Assembly (NCBI GenBank): GCA_022825065.1
Contig: JAJDYR010000004.1
Span: 20,075-84,074, forward strand
Length of the DNA: 64,000 nucleotides
Source: a bacterium
GTDB lineage: Bacteria > UBA8248
Direction: 5' to 3'
Within the stretch, counting starts at the first letter, position 1; each line of letters starts with the position of its first letter. Positions 32,198 through 40,391 of the stretch are shown one piece after another. The notes beneath the pieces are model-generated. The model saw only the letters and a list, made by a program, of their open reading frames with translations. It had not been told where the DNA came from and did no database searches. The position numbers and the translations under genes are program-made.

Positions 32198-33025
32198 TCA
32201 AAGAGCAGGCCCGATGGGCCACTCGATAACCGTCACCCCCAGAAACCAAAGGGGTTCTATCCGGTAGGTCCACAGATTCGCCTCCGTGTCTCCGCTGAGA
32301 GCCGCGGCGGATATCCAGGTTCTGATCTCGTTGCCCCCGTTTCCGCCCTCATCGATCTTCTCTTGAGGCCACGCGGAGAGACCCTTCGCGTCCGCGCGGC
32401 AAAGCAAGTCGATGACCTCGCGGTCCCACGCCTCGTCGATATCGCCCTGCTCGGGGGTGCCGATCCAGTGCGAGGGCGCGCCTGTCGCCACGACGGCCAC
32501 GCGCTCGCAGCCTGTGTAGTCCTCTAGCAATCGCCTGAGCGAGAGGCCGAGTTCGTATGATCGCGCGGCGGGCGGCAGAGGCGGCGCCACGGTACTCTGA
32601 AGAATCGGCACGATGGGGAGACCCGTATCGCCCATGAGCGCCAGAGGTGATACGAAGGAATGATCGAGCGCGAGTTCGCGGCACACCAGGGGGTCGAAGC
32701 CGTTCGCCAGCAGCCCGCGCGTAAGGTGAGAGGCCAGCCCCTCGGCACCCTCGTATATGTCAGGCGGGAGGAAAGGCTCGGTCTCCACCGGCCCGAAGCG
32801 GGAACCGGCGCCGATAGCCAGCGCGGGGTATCTGTCCATGGAGAAGGCGTGCAAGTGATCATTCCCCAGCAGGACCATCGCCTCGGCGCCCCTTTCGACA
32901 ACCTCGCGGGCCATCCTGCGGTAAGAGGAGAACACCTCTTCCCTCACGTCTTCTGCGGGCGCGTCGTGCCTCAGGATAAAAAGAGGCGTGTGGCTGGCCG
33001 CAAAGGCGCTGACGATCTCAGCCAT
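32198..33025 (-). CDS. LigB-type extradiol ring-cleavage dioxygenase, catalytic subunit
   Basis: The 275-residue protein belongs to the class III extradiol dioxygenases (LigB superfamily). Iron ligands expected from the family are visible: His in AASHTPLF near residue 12, His in LLGNDHLHAF and a late acidic residue in the Glu-rich C-terminal region; the catalytic His is in GAPSHWIG. It begins one base after the ligA-type gene, so the two subunits are coupled. Together they would open a catechol-type ring at the bond next to the diol, using O2. No other aromatic-pathway gene is next to it, so the diol is unknown. Confidence 0.85.
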   Translation of the reverse strand: MAEIVSAFAASHTPLFILRHDAPAEDVREEVFSSYRRMAREVVERGAEAMVLLGNDHLHAFSMDRYPALAIGAGSRFGPVETEPFLPPDIYEGAEGLASHLTRGLLANGFDPLVCRELALDHSFVSPLALMGDTGLPIVPILQSTVAPPLPPAARSYELGLSLRRLLEDYTGCERVAVVATGAPSHWIGTPEQGDIDEAWDREVIDLLCRADAKGLSAWPQEKIDEGGNGGNEIRTWISAAALSGDTEANLWTYRIEPLWFLGVTVIEWPIGPAL

Positions 33026-33026
33026 C

Positions 33027-33305
33027 CTATATCTCTCCCTCGTCGGGGCGCGGGTAGGAATAGCCCGTCAGCGCCGCTCGGAAATCTTCATCCGAAATGC
33101 CTGCGCGAAACTGCAGCACACGCAGCAGATAGGGGTTCGCGCCGAAGCTCCACAGCGCGCGCACGTCGGAATCGCGAACCGCCGCAAGCTCCGCTTCGGT
33201 TACGTCATACTCGCGCGCGAATCCGGGCGGGTCGCGCAGAAACGCCTCGCGCTTCTCCAAGGGCTGGATATCGTGGATCAAGCGGTTCAGGGATAATTTC
33301 GACAT
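33027..33305 (-). CDS. LigA-type extradiol dioxygenase small subunit
   Basis: The 92-residue protein shows the LigA fold: LNRLIHDIQPLEKREAFLRDP, FAREYDVTEAELAAVRDSDV and ALWSFGANPYLLRVLQF. In protocatechuate 4,5-dioxygenase this subunit caps the active site of LigB. It is encoded immediately upstream of ligB with a one-base gap, which makes a heteromeric enzyme nearly certain. The ribosome site is weak. Confidence 0.85.
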   Translation of the reverse strand: MSKLSLNRLIHDIQPLEKREAFLRDPPGFAREYDVTEAELAAVRDSDVRALWSFGANPYLLRVLQFRAGISDEDFRAALTGYSYPRPDEGEI

Positions 33306-33404
33306 GGATGAAGCCTACATGGGGCCGTTGGTAAAGTCACCCGCAAACAGGGAATGGATTTCCCATTCGACACAGGCTGATGAAATGGCTCTCCCCTTGA
33401 GGGG

Positions 33405-33645
33405 ATTGTTGAAAAGACCCCTTTTAGAGGGTAAAGGGAATGCCCTCTCGACTGGAAAAGCAACCCCCCCTACCCCCCCTTGTCAGGGGGGCAAGAAAAA
33501 GCAAAACCCCCTCAGCCCGGCGAAGGCGGGACGCCTTTTTATACCCCCCTGACAAGGGGGGGTAGGGGGGGTTGACGTTATGGGATTTCGCTTTCAAGAG
33601 GGTTGGGGGGTTGCTCCCTCGACAAAGACTTTTTCAACACCCCCA
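33405..33645. repeat. MITE-like nested palindrome repeat, copy 6 (complete)
   Basis: Outer ends ATTGTTGAAAAGACCCC and GACTTTTTCAACACCCCC enclose the core 33461-33574 with perfect inverted ends and both TTGTCA palindromes. It lies in the divergent gap between ligA and the LVIVD-repeat gene. Confidence 0.75.
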
Positions 33646-33738
33646 CATGAGGAGCCTGTGAAAGGAAATCGCCCGCCGCTGTTCGGTTCGCCCCCCGTGC
33701 GGCTATAATCCGGCATCTCATCGAACGAGGAGTCCGAC

Positions 33739-35061
33739 ATGGAATGCACGCCGGACCCGGCCATTCCGCCGGGGCGCGGAAAACCGGGCAAGGAGATGAC
33801 CCCCGAGGAGGCGAACGGCTTCAAGCTCCTGGGCCACTGCGATTTCGGCGGCCGCAACAAGGGCGACGTCATGCAGCTTCTCGTGAAGGACGACTTCATA
33901 CTCTGCGGCCACGTGGGCATGTCGGGCGCGGGCACGAGCGTGGTCGACGCCTCGAACCCCCGGAAGCCCAAAGTCGTGAACCAGATTCCCGCCCCGCGCA
34001 ACACGCACAACAACAAGCTCCAGATCGTGGGCGACATCATGGTCGTCAACAACGAGCAGTTCGGCGGACGCGGGCCTGATTTCGAGCCTTTCAAGGCGGG
34101 AATCGACATCTACGACGTCTCGAACCTGCCCGAACTCCGCCCGCTGGGCTATTTCCACACGGGCGGGCGCGGTGTGCACCGGTTCTGGTTCGGCGACGGG
34201 CGCTACGCCTTCCTGACGGCCGGGGACGATGAATACATCGATCAGTTCCTGAAGATCATCGACCTGGAAGACCCCACGCGCCCCAGGGAAGTCGGCCGCT
34301 GGGCGATGCCGGGCATGCGGAACGACGAGGAGCGCGACTGGTACCAGATGGGCCAGTTCCGCTTCAAGAAGAACCGAAAGGGCGAATACATCCCGCTCGG
34401 AGGCGAGGTGCCCGAGGGGATGAAGAAAAAGCGCGCCTGCGTCCACATGTCCATGAACGTGGGCGAGAGGTGCTACGGCGCGTGGTGGGATTCGGGCTTC
34501 ATCATCCTGGACATCGCCGACATCACGAACCCCGCCCTCATCAGCCACACCCAGTGGCCGCCCGAGGAGAGTTCGGCCACGCACTCCGTGCTGCCACTGC
34601 CCGAGCGGAACCTCTGCATCGTGTCGGATGAATGCACGGCGGAGGACATGGAGGACATCCAAAAGCAAATCCGCGTGATGGACATATCGGATGAGAAAAA
34701 CCCGGAAGTCCTCTCCACCTTCCCGCACCCCGAGGGCGATTACGCCGAGCGCGGCGGACGCTCCGGCCCGCATAACCTGCACGAGAACCGCCCGGATTCC
34801 CTCATCGACCACACCAAAGTCTACATGACGTGGTTCAACGGGGGCTTGCGCGTGTTCGACATCGAAGACCCGCTGAATCCCAGAGAGGTCGCCCACTACG
34901 TGCCCGAAACGCCCAGGCGCGACCCCATCCGCCCCCTGTGGGGGAGAGACTACGAACTCCTGCAGGTTCAGGTGGACGACGTCTACATGGCCGCGGACGG
35001 CAGGGCCTACATCAGCGAACGCCTCGGCGCGGGCGTGTGGATACTGGAGTCCGATTTTTAG
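33739..35061 (+). CDS. LVIVD-repeat beta-propeller-like protein
   Basis: The 440-residue protein consists of repeated units with a short hydrophobic strand followed by Asp and a Pro turn, the LVIVD repeat type: TSVVDASNPRKPKVV, IDIYDVSNLPELRPLG, LKIIDLEDPTRPREVG, FIILDIADITNPALIS, IRVMDISDEKNPEVLS, LRVFDIEDPLNPREVA and a final GVWILESDF. About seven repeats suggest a beta-propeller. There is no signal peptide. Relatives are of unknown function and often stand near catabolic genes. It has GAGGAG before the ATG and stands alone. Confidence 0.8.
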   Translation: MECTPDPAIPPGRGKPGKEMTPEEANGFKLLGHCDFGGRNKGDVMQLLVKDDFILCGHVGMSGAGTSVVDASNPRKPKVVNQIPAPRNTHNNKLQIVGDIMVVNNEQFGGRGPDFEPFKAGIDIYDVSNLPELRPLGYFHTGGRGVHRFWFGDGRYAFLTAGDDEYIDQFLKIIDLEDPTRPREVGRWAMPGMRNDEERDWYQMGQFRFKKNRKGEYIPLGGEVPEGMKKKRACVHMSMNVGERCYGAWWDSGFIILDIADITNPALISHTQWPPEESSATHSVLPLPERNLCIVSDECTAEDMEDIQKQIRVMDISDEKNPEVLSTFPHPEGDYAERGGRSGPHNLHENRPDSLIDHTKVYMTWFNGGLRVFDIEDPLNPREVAHYVPETPRRDPIRPLWGRDYELLQVQVDDVYMAADGRAYISERLGAGVWILESDF

Positions 35062-35242
35062 GGGATGCTTCTTCTATAGCATTGAGTGAATATCGAGTGT
35101 GATTTGACTTTTGTTATTTTTATGCCAGAATGACTGTTACGAGGTAAAGCTTTCCGCAGTCGTTCAGACCCATGCAAAAATTTCGAGTTATCTACGCAAA
35201 CGCTGCTTAACACGCCTGGAATCAAAACGGGGATGGATTTTG

Positions 35243-35683
35243 ATGATGACTGTCCGCGCCGTTGACGTAGCCGCTTACATCCTGAAAAAGCAGGGCAAGA
35301 TGCCGGCCATGAAACTCCAGAAGCTGGTGTATTACGCCCAGGCCTGGTCTCTCGTTTGGGACGACAAATCCCTCTTCCGCGATCGCATCGAGGCATGGGC
35401 GAACGGTCCGGTCATTCGCAATCTCTACAAGGCGCACCGGGGACAATATCTCGTGTCAAGTATTCCTGTCGGCGACCCGGAAAAATTGGGTGCCGTGCAG
35501 CGTGAAACCGTCGATGCCGTTCTTGATTTTTATGGCGACAAGACTTCTCATTGGTTAAGTGCGCTGACCCATATGGAAGCCCCCTGGCGGGATACCCGGG
35601 AAGAAGCGTGTCTTCTGAGTGGACAACGCGGAAAAGCGCGCATCTCAAACGCATCAATGGCTGAATACTACGCAAGTCTCTAA
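35243..35683 (+). CDS. Panacea-domain (DUF4065, SocA-like) antitoxin
   Basis: The 146-residue protein matches the Panacea domain: RAVDVAAYILKKQGKMPAMKLQKLVYYAQAWSL, FRDRIEAWANGPVI and WLSALTHMEAPWRDT. This domain is a promiscuous antitoxin module that neutralises unrelated toxins encoded next to it. ATG at 35243 is used because the frame upstream lacks domain sequence; a second ATG follows directly. Codon use and GC are lower than the surroundings, fitting a mobile toxin-antitoxin unit. The toxin candidate starts six bases after its stop. Confidence 0.85.
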   Translation: MMTVRAVDVAAYILKKQGKMPAMKLQKLVYYAQAWSLVWDDKSLFRDRIEAWANGPVIRNLYKAHRGQYLVSSIPVGDPEKLGAVQRETVDAVLDFYGDKTSHWLSALTHMEAPWRDTREEACLLSGQRGKARISNASMAEYYASL

Positions 35684-35689
35684 ATTCCG

Positions 35690-36133
35690 TTGGCCAGGAA
35701 ATCAAGTCAAAAGAAATCAAAACTCGCTCAAGAACCTCAACCAAAAAAGCAGTCAAAAGCGCAGCAACCCACCGTCCACGGTGCTCCTCTCACCTGGAGA
35801 TTCAGCGAAAGCGACCGCGGCGGCGATTGGGCGTGGACGAATCTATCCGACCCGCATCTGTATAAGAACGTGATGGAAAAACTCCAGGAATTCGAGAAGA
35901 AAAACTGGAGTGAAATAATAAGAAGCGGAAGTCATCCGATCCAGGTTGCAAATATCGTGAAGCCTGCACGAGACCGACTCGAAAAGATCCATAAGGATGA
36001 TACCGATGAACTCATGTCCTTTCGACTGACCGGCAAAAATCGAGTCTGGTGTGTTTGGCAAGCAAACGTGATGAAGATTCTATGGTGGGATCCGAATCAT
36101 GAAATCTGCCCATCCACCCAAAGACACACCTAA
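35690..36133 (+). CDS. Probable toxin partner of the Panacea antitoxin
   Basis: The 147-residue protein starts at TTG six bases after the antitoxin gene. The first 30 residues are Lys/Gln-rich. The body (LTWRFSESDRGGDWAW, HPIQVANIVKPARDRL) ends with TGKNRVWCVWQANVMKILWW and DPNHEICPS. That ending, R-x-W then a short strand then WWDP-H-x-x-P, is common in small toxins next to Panacea proteins, as I recall the family, and looks like a RelE/ParE-type compact fold. The toxic activity is unknown. Confidence 0.65.
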   Translation: MARKSSQKKSKLAQEPQPKKQSKAQQPTVHGAPLTWRFSESDRGGDWAWTNLSDPHLYKNVMEKLQEFEKKNWSEIIRSGSHPIQVANIVKPARDRLEKIHKDDTDELMSFRLTGKNRVWCVWQANVMKILWWDPNHEICPSTQRHT

Positions 36134-36203
36134 GAAACCGATTCTGGATTAAAAATGACCAAAATATGATTCCCCCCATACGCTTTTCTTAAGCAAATCC
36201 CCC

Positions 36204-36923
36204 TCACCCCAGCTTCTCGCCGAAAAATGCGAGCGTTTTCTCCCAGGAGTCCTCGCTCTGCGCGGCGCGGAAGCGCTCGGGGTTGTCCTCCCACTGAAAG
36301 GCGTGGCCCGCGCCGTCGTAGCGGTGGAAGACGTATTCGGCGCCCGCGTCCTTGAGCGCCGCCTCGTAGTCGTCCACGTCTTCGGGCGAGGGGTTCTGAT
36401 CCTCGTTGCCGAAGATGCCGATGACCGGGCACGCGATGTCGCCCGTCAACTCGATGGCGGGCGGGTTTCCCGCGCCGCGCACCTCCTTCACGCCGCCGCC
36501 GTAGAAGACCGCGCACGCGGCGTAGCGCGAATCCGTGCACGCCCCCAGCCAGCTCACGCGCCCGCCCCAGCAGTGCCCCACGATGCCGATCCGGGCCGCA
36601 TCCACGCTCGCAAGCGCCGCCAGGGCGTCGAAGCCCGCTTTCAAGTCCAGCGCCGTCTGCGCGTCGTTGAACTCATCGCGCTTTATCTGCATGTCGTCTT
36701 CTTTCGACCACCAGTGGTAGAGAAACGGAACGGACACCGCGTAGCCGTTCTCCCGGTATCGCTCCGCTGCTTTAAGCGTGAAGGGATCGCCCTCGATTCC
36801 CGCGTGCCCCGGTATGTGCTGGCAGAGCACGAGGCCCGGATGCGGGCCCGCGCCTTCGGGCTCATACAGGAAAATTTCCATCTCGCTGCCCTGGACCTGC
36901 GTCGTCTCGATTCGGTAGCTCAT
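36204..36923 (-). CDS. Dienelactone hydrolase family protein
   Basis: The 239-residue alpha/beta hydrolase has the catalytic cysteine in GIVGHCWGGRVSW, the acid in IGIFGNEDQNPS and the His in YDGAGHAFQWEDNP, the Cys-Asp-His triad of dienelactone hydrolases. It begins with ETTQVQGSEMEIFLYEPEG. Family members open unsaturated lactones from ring cleavage or hydrolyse related esters. Its neighbours are a toxin gene (convergent) and a 2-hydroxyacid dehydrogenase (same strand, about 100 bases away). Confidence 0.88.
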   Translation of the reverse strand: MSYRIETTQVQGSEMEIFLYEPEGAGPHPGLVLCQHIPGHAGIEGDPFTLKAAERYRENGYAVSVPFLYHWWSKEDDMQIKRDEFNDAQTALDLKAGFDALAALASVDAARIGIVGHCWGGRVSWLGACTDSRYAACAVFYGGGVKEVRGAGNPPAIELTGDIACPVIGIFGNEDQNPSPEDVDDYEAALKDAGAEYVFHRYDGAGHAFQWEDNPERFRAAQSEDSWEKTLAFFGEKLG

Positions 36924-37028
36924 CTTTTTCCCTCTTTCGATAAAAGTATGAAACCTTAAGTTTTCTTCACTTTACTATAAGTCATTTTAATTTCCGCGTA
37001 TGACTGAAAGCGCCTCTCGCATGAAAAA

Positions 37029-37991
37029 CTAGGCGTCCTCGAACACCAGGTTCTGCGGTTCCCCCCGGATAAAAGCCTCCACGTTGTCGACCGCTATGCG
37101 CGCCTCACGCTCCACCGCGCCCTCGGTATGCGCGGCGACGTGGGGGGTGAGGATGACGTTATCGAGCGTTCTAAACGGCGAATCGCCCGGCAAGGGTTCT
37201 TCGGGCTCGAACACGTCTAGGCCCGCCCCGGCGATTCGCTTCTCACGCAACGCTTCGAGCAGGGCGTCCATATCCACGAGCGCCGCGCGCGAGGTGTTGA
37301 TCAGAAACGCTCCCGGCTTCATCCCTGCGATTCGCTCACGCGAGATGATTCCCTTGGTCTCCGGCGTCACGTGAAGCTGGATCGTCACGAAATCACAGTG
37401 CATGCAATCATCGAGCGTCGCCGCCCGCGCTCCTTCTTTGGCTGCGCGCTCGGGCGTCATGTTCTTGGACCACGCGAGCACCTCCATCCCGAAGCCCCGC
37501 GCCATGGGGACGACTTTGCTCCCGATGTGCCCGAAGCCGATAACGGAGAGCGTCTTGCCGAGAAGCTCCACGCCCTGGACGCGCTCCCACGCGCCCGCCT
37601 GCATGGCGGGCCCCTGGAAGGGCAGCCGCTTGGCAAGGGCCAGGACCATCATCATCGTGTGCTCGGCCACCGAGGGGCTCCCCGCACCCGGCGTCACGGC
37701 GACGGATACGCCCCGCTTTCGCGCGCGCTTCATGTCCACCGCCCGGGGGCGCGTGCCCCATACGGAAATGAAACGCAGCTTAGAGGCGGCATCGAGCAGG
37801 GCGGTGGTCTTGAGGTCCGTCTGGTAGCGCACGGTGAGGATGACCTCCGCATCGGCGATGCGCTCCGCCATCTCCCCCTCATCTCGTGGCCGCTCGGTGA
37901 AATGGGCCACTTCTCCCAGGCCCTCCAAGCGCGCGAGCTGGGCCGAGTCCGTGAAGTTGCCCTCGTAGTCATCGGGAATCACGATTTTCAT
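37029..37991 (-). CDS. D-isomer 2-hydroxyacid dehydrogenase
   Basis: This 320-residue enzyme shows GKTLSVIGFGHIGSKVVPMA (NAD site), QLHVTPETKGIISRERI, NTSRAALVDMDALL with catalytic Arg, AGLDVFEPEEPLP with catalytic Glu and LTPHVAAHTEGA with catalytic His. It should reduce a 2-oxo acid or oxidise a D-2-hydroxy acid. It is not close in sequence to the 27227-28234 dehydrogenase. A longer frame runs to 38240, but ATG at 37991 begins the conserved KIVIPDDYEGN start, with GGAG upstream. Divergent from the first acyl-CoA dehydrogenase gene. Confidence 0.86.
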   Translation of the reverse strand: MKIVIPDDYEGNFTDSAQLARLEGLGEVAHFTERPRDEGEMAERIADAEVILTVRYQTDLKTTALLDAASKLRFISVWGTRPRAVDMKRARKRGVSVAVTPGAGSPSVAEHTMMMVLALAKRLPFQGPAMQAGAWERVQGVELLGKTLSVIGFGHIGSKVVPMARGFGMEVLAWSKNMTPERAAKEGARAATLDDCMHCDFVTIQLHVTPETKGIISRERIAGMKPGAFLINTSRAALVDMDALLEALREKRIAGAGLDVFEPEEPLPGDSPFRTLDNVILTPHVAAHTEGAVEREARIAVDNVEAFIRGEPQNLVFEDA

Positions 37992-38100
37992 GTGCGCACG
38001 CTCCGCTCGCTTAAATCCGCAAAACCTCCTGGATTCGGGGTTTCTCCCCTCACGGTATACCCCAATATGATTGACAGAACATAGCGTCTCAAGTAGTCCT

Positions 38101-39339
38101 ATGGAATCGGACGAATCATCGTTGTCCCACCCCACTTCCAGAAGGATGCGCCCGAACGCCATGATGCCGGACTTAAGCCCCGAAGAATCAGAGATGGTGG
38201 CCCGCGCGCGCCGGATTGCGCGTGAGGACATCCTCCCCATCGCCGCGGCGAGGGACAGGAACTACGCGCCCGGCGAGGCCTATCCCTGGCATATCGCGGA
38301 CAAACTGGACGCCGCGGGACTCAGAACGCTCACCGTGCCCGGGAAATTCGGCGGCTTCGGCGCGCGGCATCTGGTGCAGGCCATGGTGGCGGAAGAGATC
38401 GCGTATGGCGACCTGGGCGTCGCCGTCTCGATGGATCAGACCTACAAGTTCACCCAACTGCTCACCGTCGAGACCACGCAGACCCAGCGCGACTTGTACC
38501 TGGAAGACTTCATGAACGACCCGAGGGCGCTCCTCGCCCTCGCCACTACGGAGCCCCAGAGCGGGACCGACACCTTCTTGATGCACGACGAACCGGGCGC
38601 CGGCCCGCGCATGACGGCGAAGCGGGAGGGCGATTTCTACCTCTTGAACGGCACGAAGCACTATATCTCGAACGGCGGCCTGGCGAAGTATTACTTCATC
38701 TTCGCGCGGACCGCGCCGGACAAGAAGATGAGCGAGGGACTCACCTGCTTCCTCGTGCCGCGCGACACGGAGGGCTTCGAGATCGGTGAGGCGCACTCGA
38801 AACTCGGCAGGCGGCTCCTCCAAAACGGGGAACTCGTGCTCAGAAACTGCCGCGTGCCCGCGCACAACCTCTTCGGCGAGTGGAACGGGGGCCTCTCCAT
38901 ACTGAAACGCATGGTGAGCGGCGCGCTCATTCCGGTGATGGGCCCCTCGCGCCTGGCCTACGACCTCGCGCGGATGGCGGCGCAGGAGAGCGGCGCGGCG
39001 AGCGAGCAGTGGGCGCAGATGGCGCTCACGGAAATGTATATGCTGATTGAAGCGTCGCGAACCTACCTGTATTCTGCGGCGTGGCATGCGGAAAAACCGA
39101 CGGACGATTCGAAGCGCCGCCTGATGTCCAAGGTGTTCGCCTCCGAAGCCGGCATCAAGGTCTGCCGCACCGCGATGGAGATCTGGGGGAGGACGGGCGC
39201 GACCTGGCACGACGACAGGCCGACGCCCGAGAAGTGCTGGCGCGACGTGCTGAGCTATCTGCACGGCTTCGGCACGAACGAGGCGGTCAAGCTCAAGGCC
39301 GCGCCGCTGCTCGCTCCCGCCGGAGTGGATGAATGGTAA
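38101..39339 (+). CDS. Acyl-CoA dehydrogenase family protein 1
   Basis: The protein is 412 residues from this ATG. It has the acyl-CoA dehydrogenase fold with ATTEPQSGTDTFL (FAD/substrate motif), YLLNGTKHYISNGGLAKYYF and CRTAMEIWGRTGATWHDD. The usual catalytic Glu in the YEGTxE motif is replaced (HGFGTNEA). The start is uncertain: TTG at 38071, ATG at 38101 or ATGs at 38146-38164 are all possible. It opens a long plus-strand run (38101-47737) of related catabolic genes. Confidence 0.8.
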   Translation: MESDESSLSHPTSRRMRPNAMMPDLSPEESEMVARARRIAREDILPIAAARDRNYAPGEAYPWHIADKLDAAGLRTLTVPGKFGGFGARHLVQAMVAEEIAYGDLGVAVSMDQTYKFTQLLTVETTQTQRDLYLEDFMNDPRALLALATTEPQSGTDTFLMHDEPGAGPRMTAKREGDFYLLNGTKHYISNGGLAKYYFIFARTAPDKKMSEGLTCFLVPRDTEGFEIGEAHSKLGRRLLQNGELVLRNCRVPAHNLFGEWNGGLSILKRMVSGALIPVMGPSRLAYDLARMAAQESGAASEQWAQMALTEMYMLIEASRTYLYSAAWHAEKPTDDSKRRLMSKVFASEAGIKVCRTAMEIWGRTGATWHDDRPTPEKCWRDVLSYLHGFGTNEAVKLKAAPLLAPAGVDEW

Positions 39340-39387
39340 ACTGAAACTGACGAGGTTTTTCGTCACACAACTGACAAGGAGACTGCA

Positions 39388-40356
39388 ATGCCCGCATACA
39401 AGAAATCCGACGCACGCGCTTACTGCAGGGAGAACATGCAGGGAATCTGGGCCGCCATCCCCTACCCCTTCGATGAGAACGACAACATCGACGAGGCGGG
39501 CCTGCGGGCCGACATCCGCCATTACATCGACGACCTCGACATCAAGGGGTTTTTCATCGGCGGGATGATCGGCGAGTTCTGGTGCCTGACCAAAGAAGAG
39601 CGCCTGCGCGGCCAGGAGATCGCCTGCGACGAGGCGGGGGAAGTGCCCATCATCGCGCACACCGGCCACACCTCGGCCAAAGAGGCGATAGAGCTCACCA
39701 ACGCGGCGATTGAGGCGGGCGCAACTTACGCGATTCTGGCGAACCCCTACCTCGGCGCGCAGGGGATTCCCGAGCGCGTCCGCGCGTTTTTCAAGGAATT
39801 CTGCAGCAACGTGGATATCGGCGTGTCCCTGTTCAACACGGCGGGAGCGGGCTATTCCCTCTCGCCGACGCTGGTCCGCCAGATCGTCGACGACAACGAG
39901 AACCTCTGCTGCATCAAGAACGCGCAGCCCAAGTATCACTGCGACGAGGTGCGCGAAGCCGTCGGCGAGGACATCGTCGTGAGCGATCCGATGGAGACCC
40001 AGTGGTTCTTCAACCGCGCCTACCACAAGCAGCAGACCTACATGAGCGGCCCCGACCCGTTCCTCCTGCAGCGCACCGGCAATCTGTGCATGCAGAAATA
40101 CACCGACCTGATCGACGAGGGGAACCTCGAGGAAGCCTGGACCGCGCGCGAGTCCATGAACCCGATTCGCCGCGTGGCCGACAAATGGCTGTGGGAGCCC
40201 TGGGCGCGGGGCGCGTTCCCCATCGCCGCGCTCAAGGACTGGATGGACCTGATGGGCATGCACGGCGGCCCCTCGCGCGCGCCGATGATCCCCCTGAGCA
40301 CGGACGAGAAAGCGGAGCTGACCTCGGACCTCAAGAGCGTGGGCCTCATCGACTAG
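39388..40356 (+). CDS. Dihydrodipicolinate synthase-family lyase 1
   Basis: The 322-residue class I aldolase-fold protein has GIWAAIPYPFDENDNIDEAG, FFIGGMIGEFWCLTKEER, ILANPYLGAQGIPE with the catalytic Tyr, and CCIKNAQPKYHCDEV with the Schiff-base Lys. The GxxGE signature of the family is seen as GMIGEF. Members condense or cleave pyruvate-like substrates; with dehydrogenases and acyl-CoA enzymes around it, it is unlikely to be lysine-pathway DapA. AAGGAG is well placed before the ATG. Confidence 0.83.
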   Translation: MPAYKKSDARAYCRENMQGIWAAIPYPFDENDNIDEAGLRADIRHYIDDLDIKGFFIGGMIGEFWCLTKEERLRGQEIACDEAGEVPIIAHTGHTSAKEAIELTNAAIEAGATYAILANPYLGAQGIPERVRAFFKEFCSNVDIGVSLFNTAGAGYSLSPTLVRQIVDDNENLCCIKNAQPKYHCDEVREAVGEDIVVSDPMETQWFFNRAYHKQQTYMSGPDPFLLQRTGNLCMQKYTDLIDEGNLEEAWTARESMNPIRRVADKWLWEPWARGAFPIAALKDWMDLMGMHGGPSRAPMIPLSTDEKAELTSDLKSVGLID

Positions 40357-40391
40357 CCCGGGCCGCTCCCGCGTTCACAAGGGTTCGACGC

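Noticed and set aside
18367..33645. CRISPR array
   Set aside because: The repeated units are inverted, spaced several kilobases apart and lie between genes; there is no regular repeat-spacer pattern or cas gene.
38188..40263. 691-residue open frame on the minus strand
   Set aside because: Antisense to acyl-CoA dehydrogenase 1 and the DapA-like gene; composition is that of a shadow frame.
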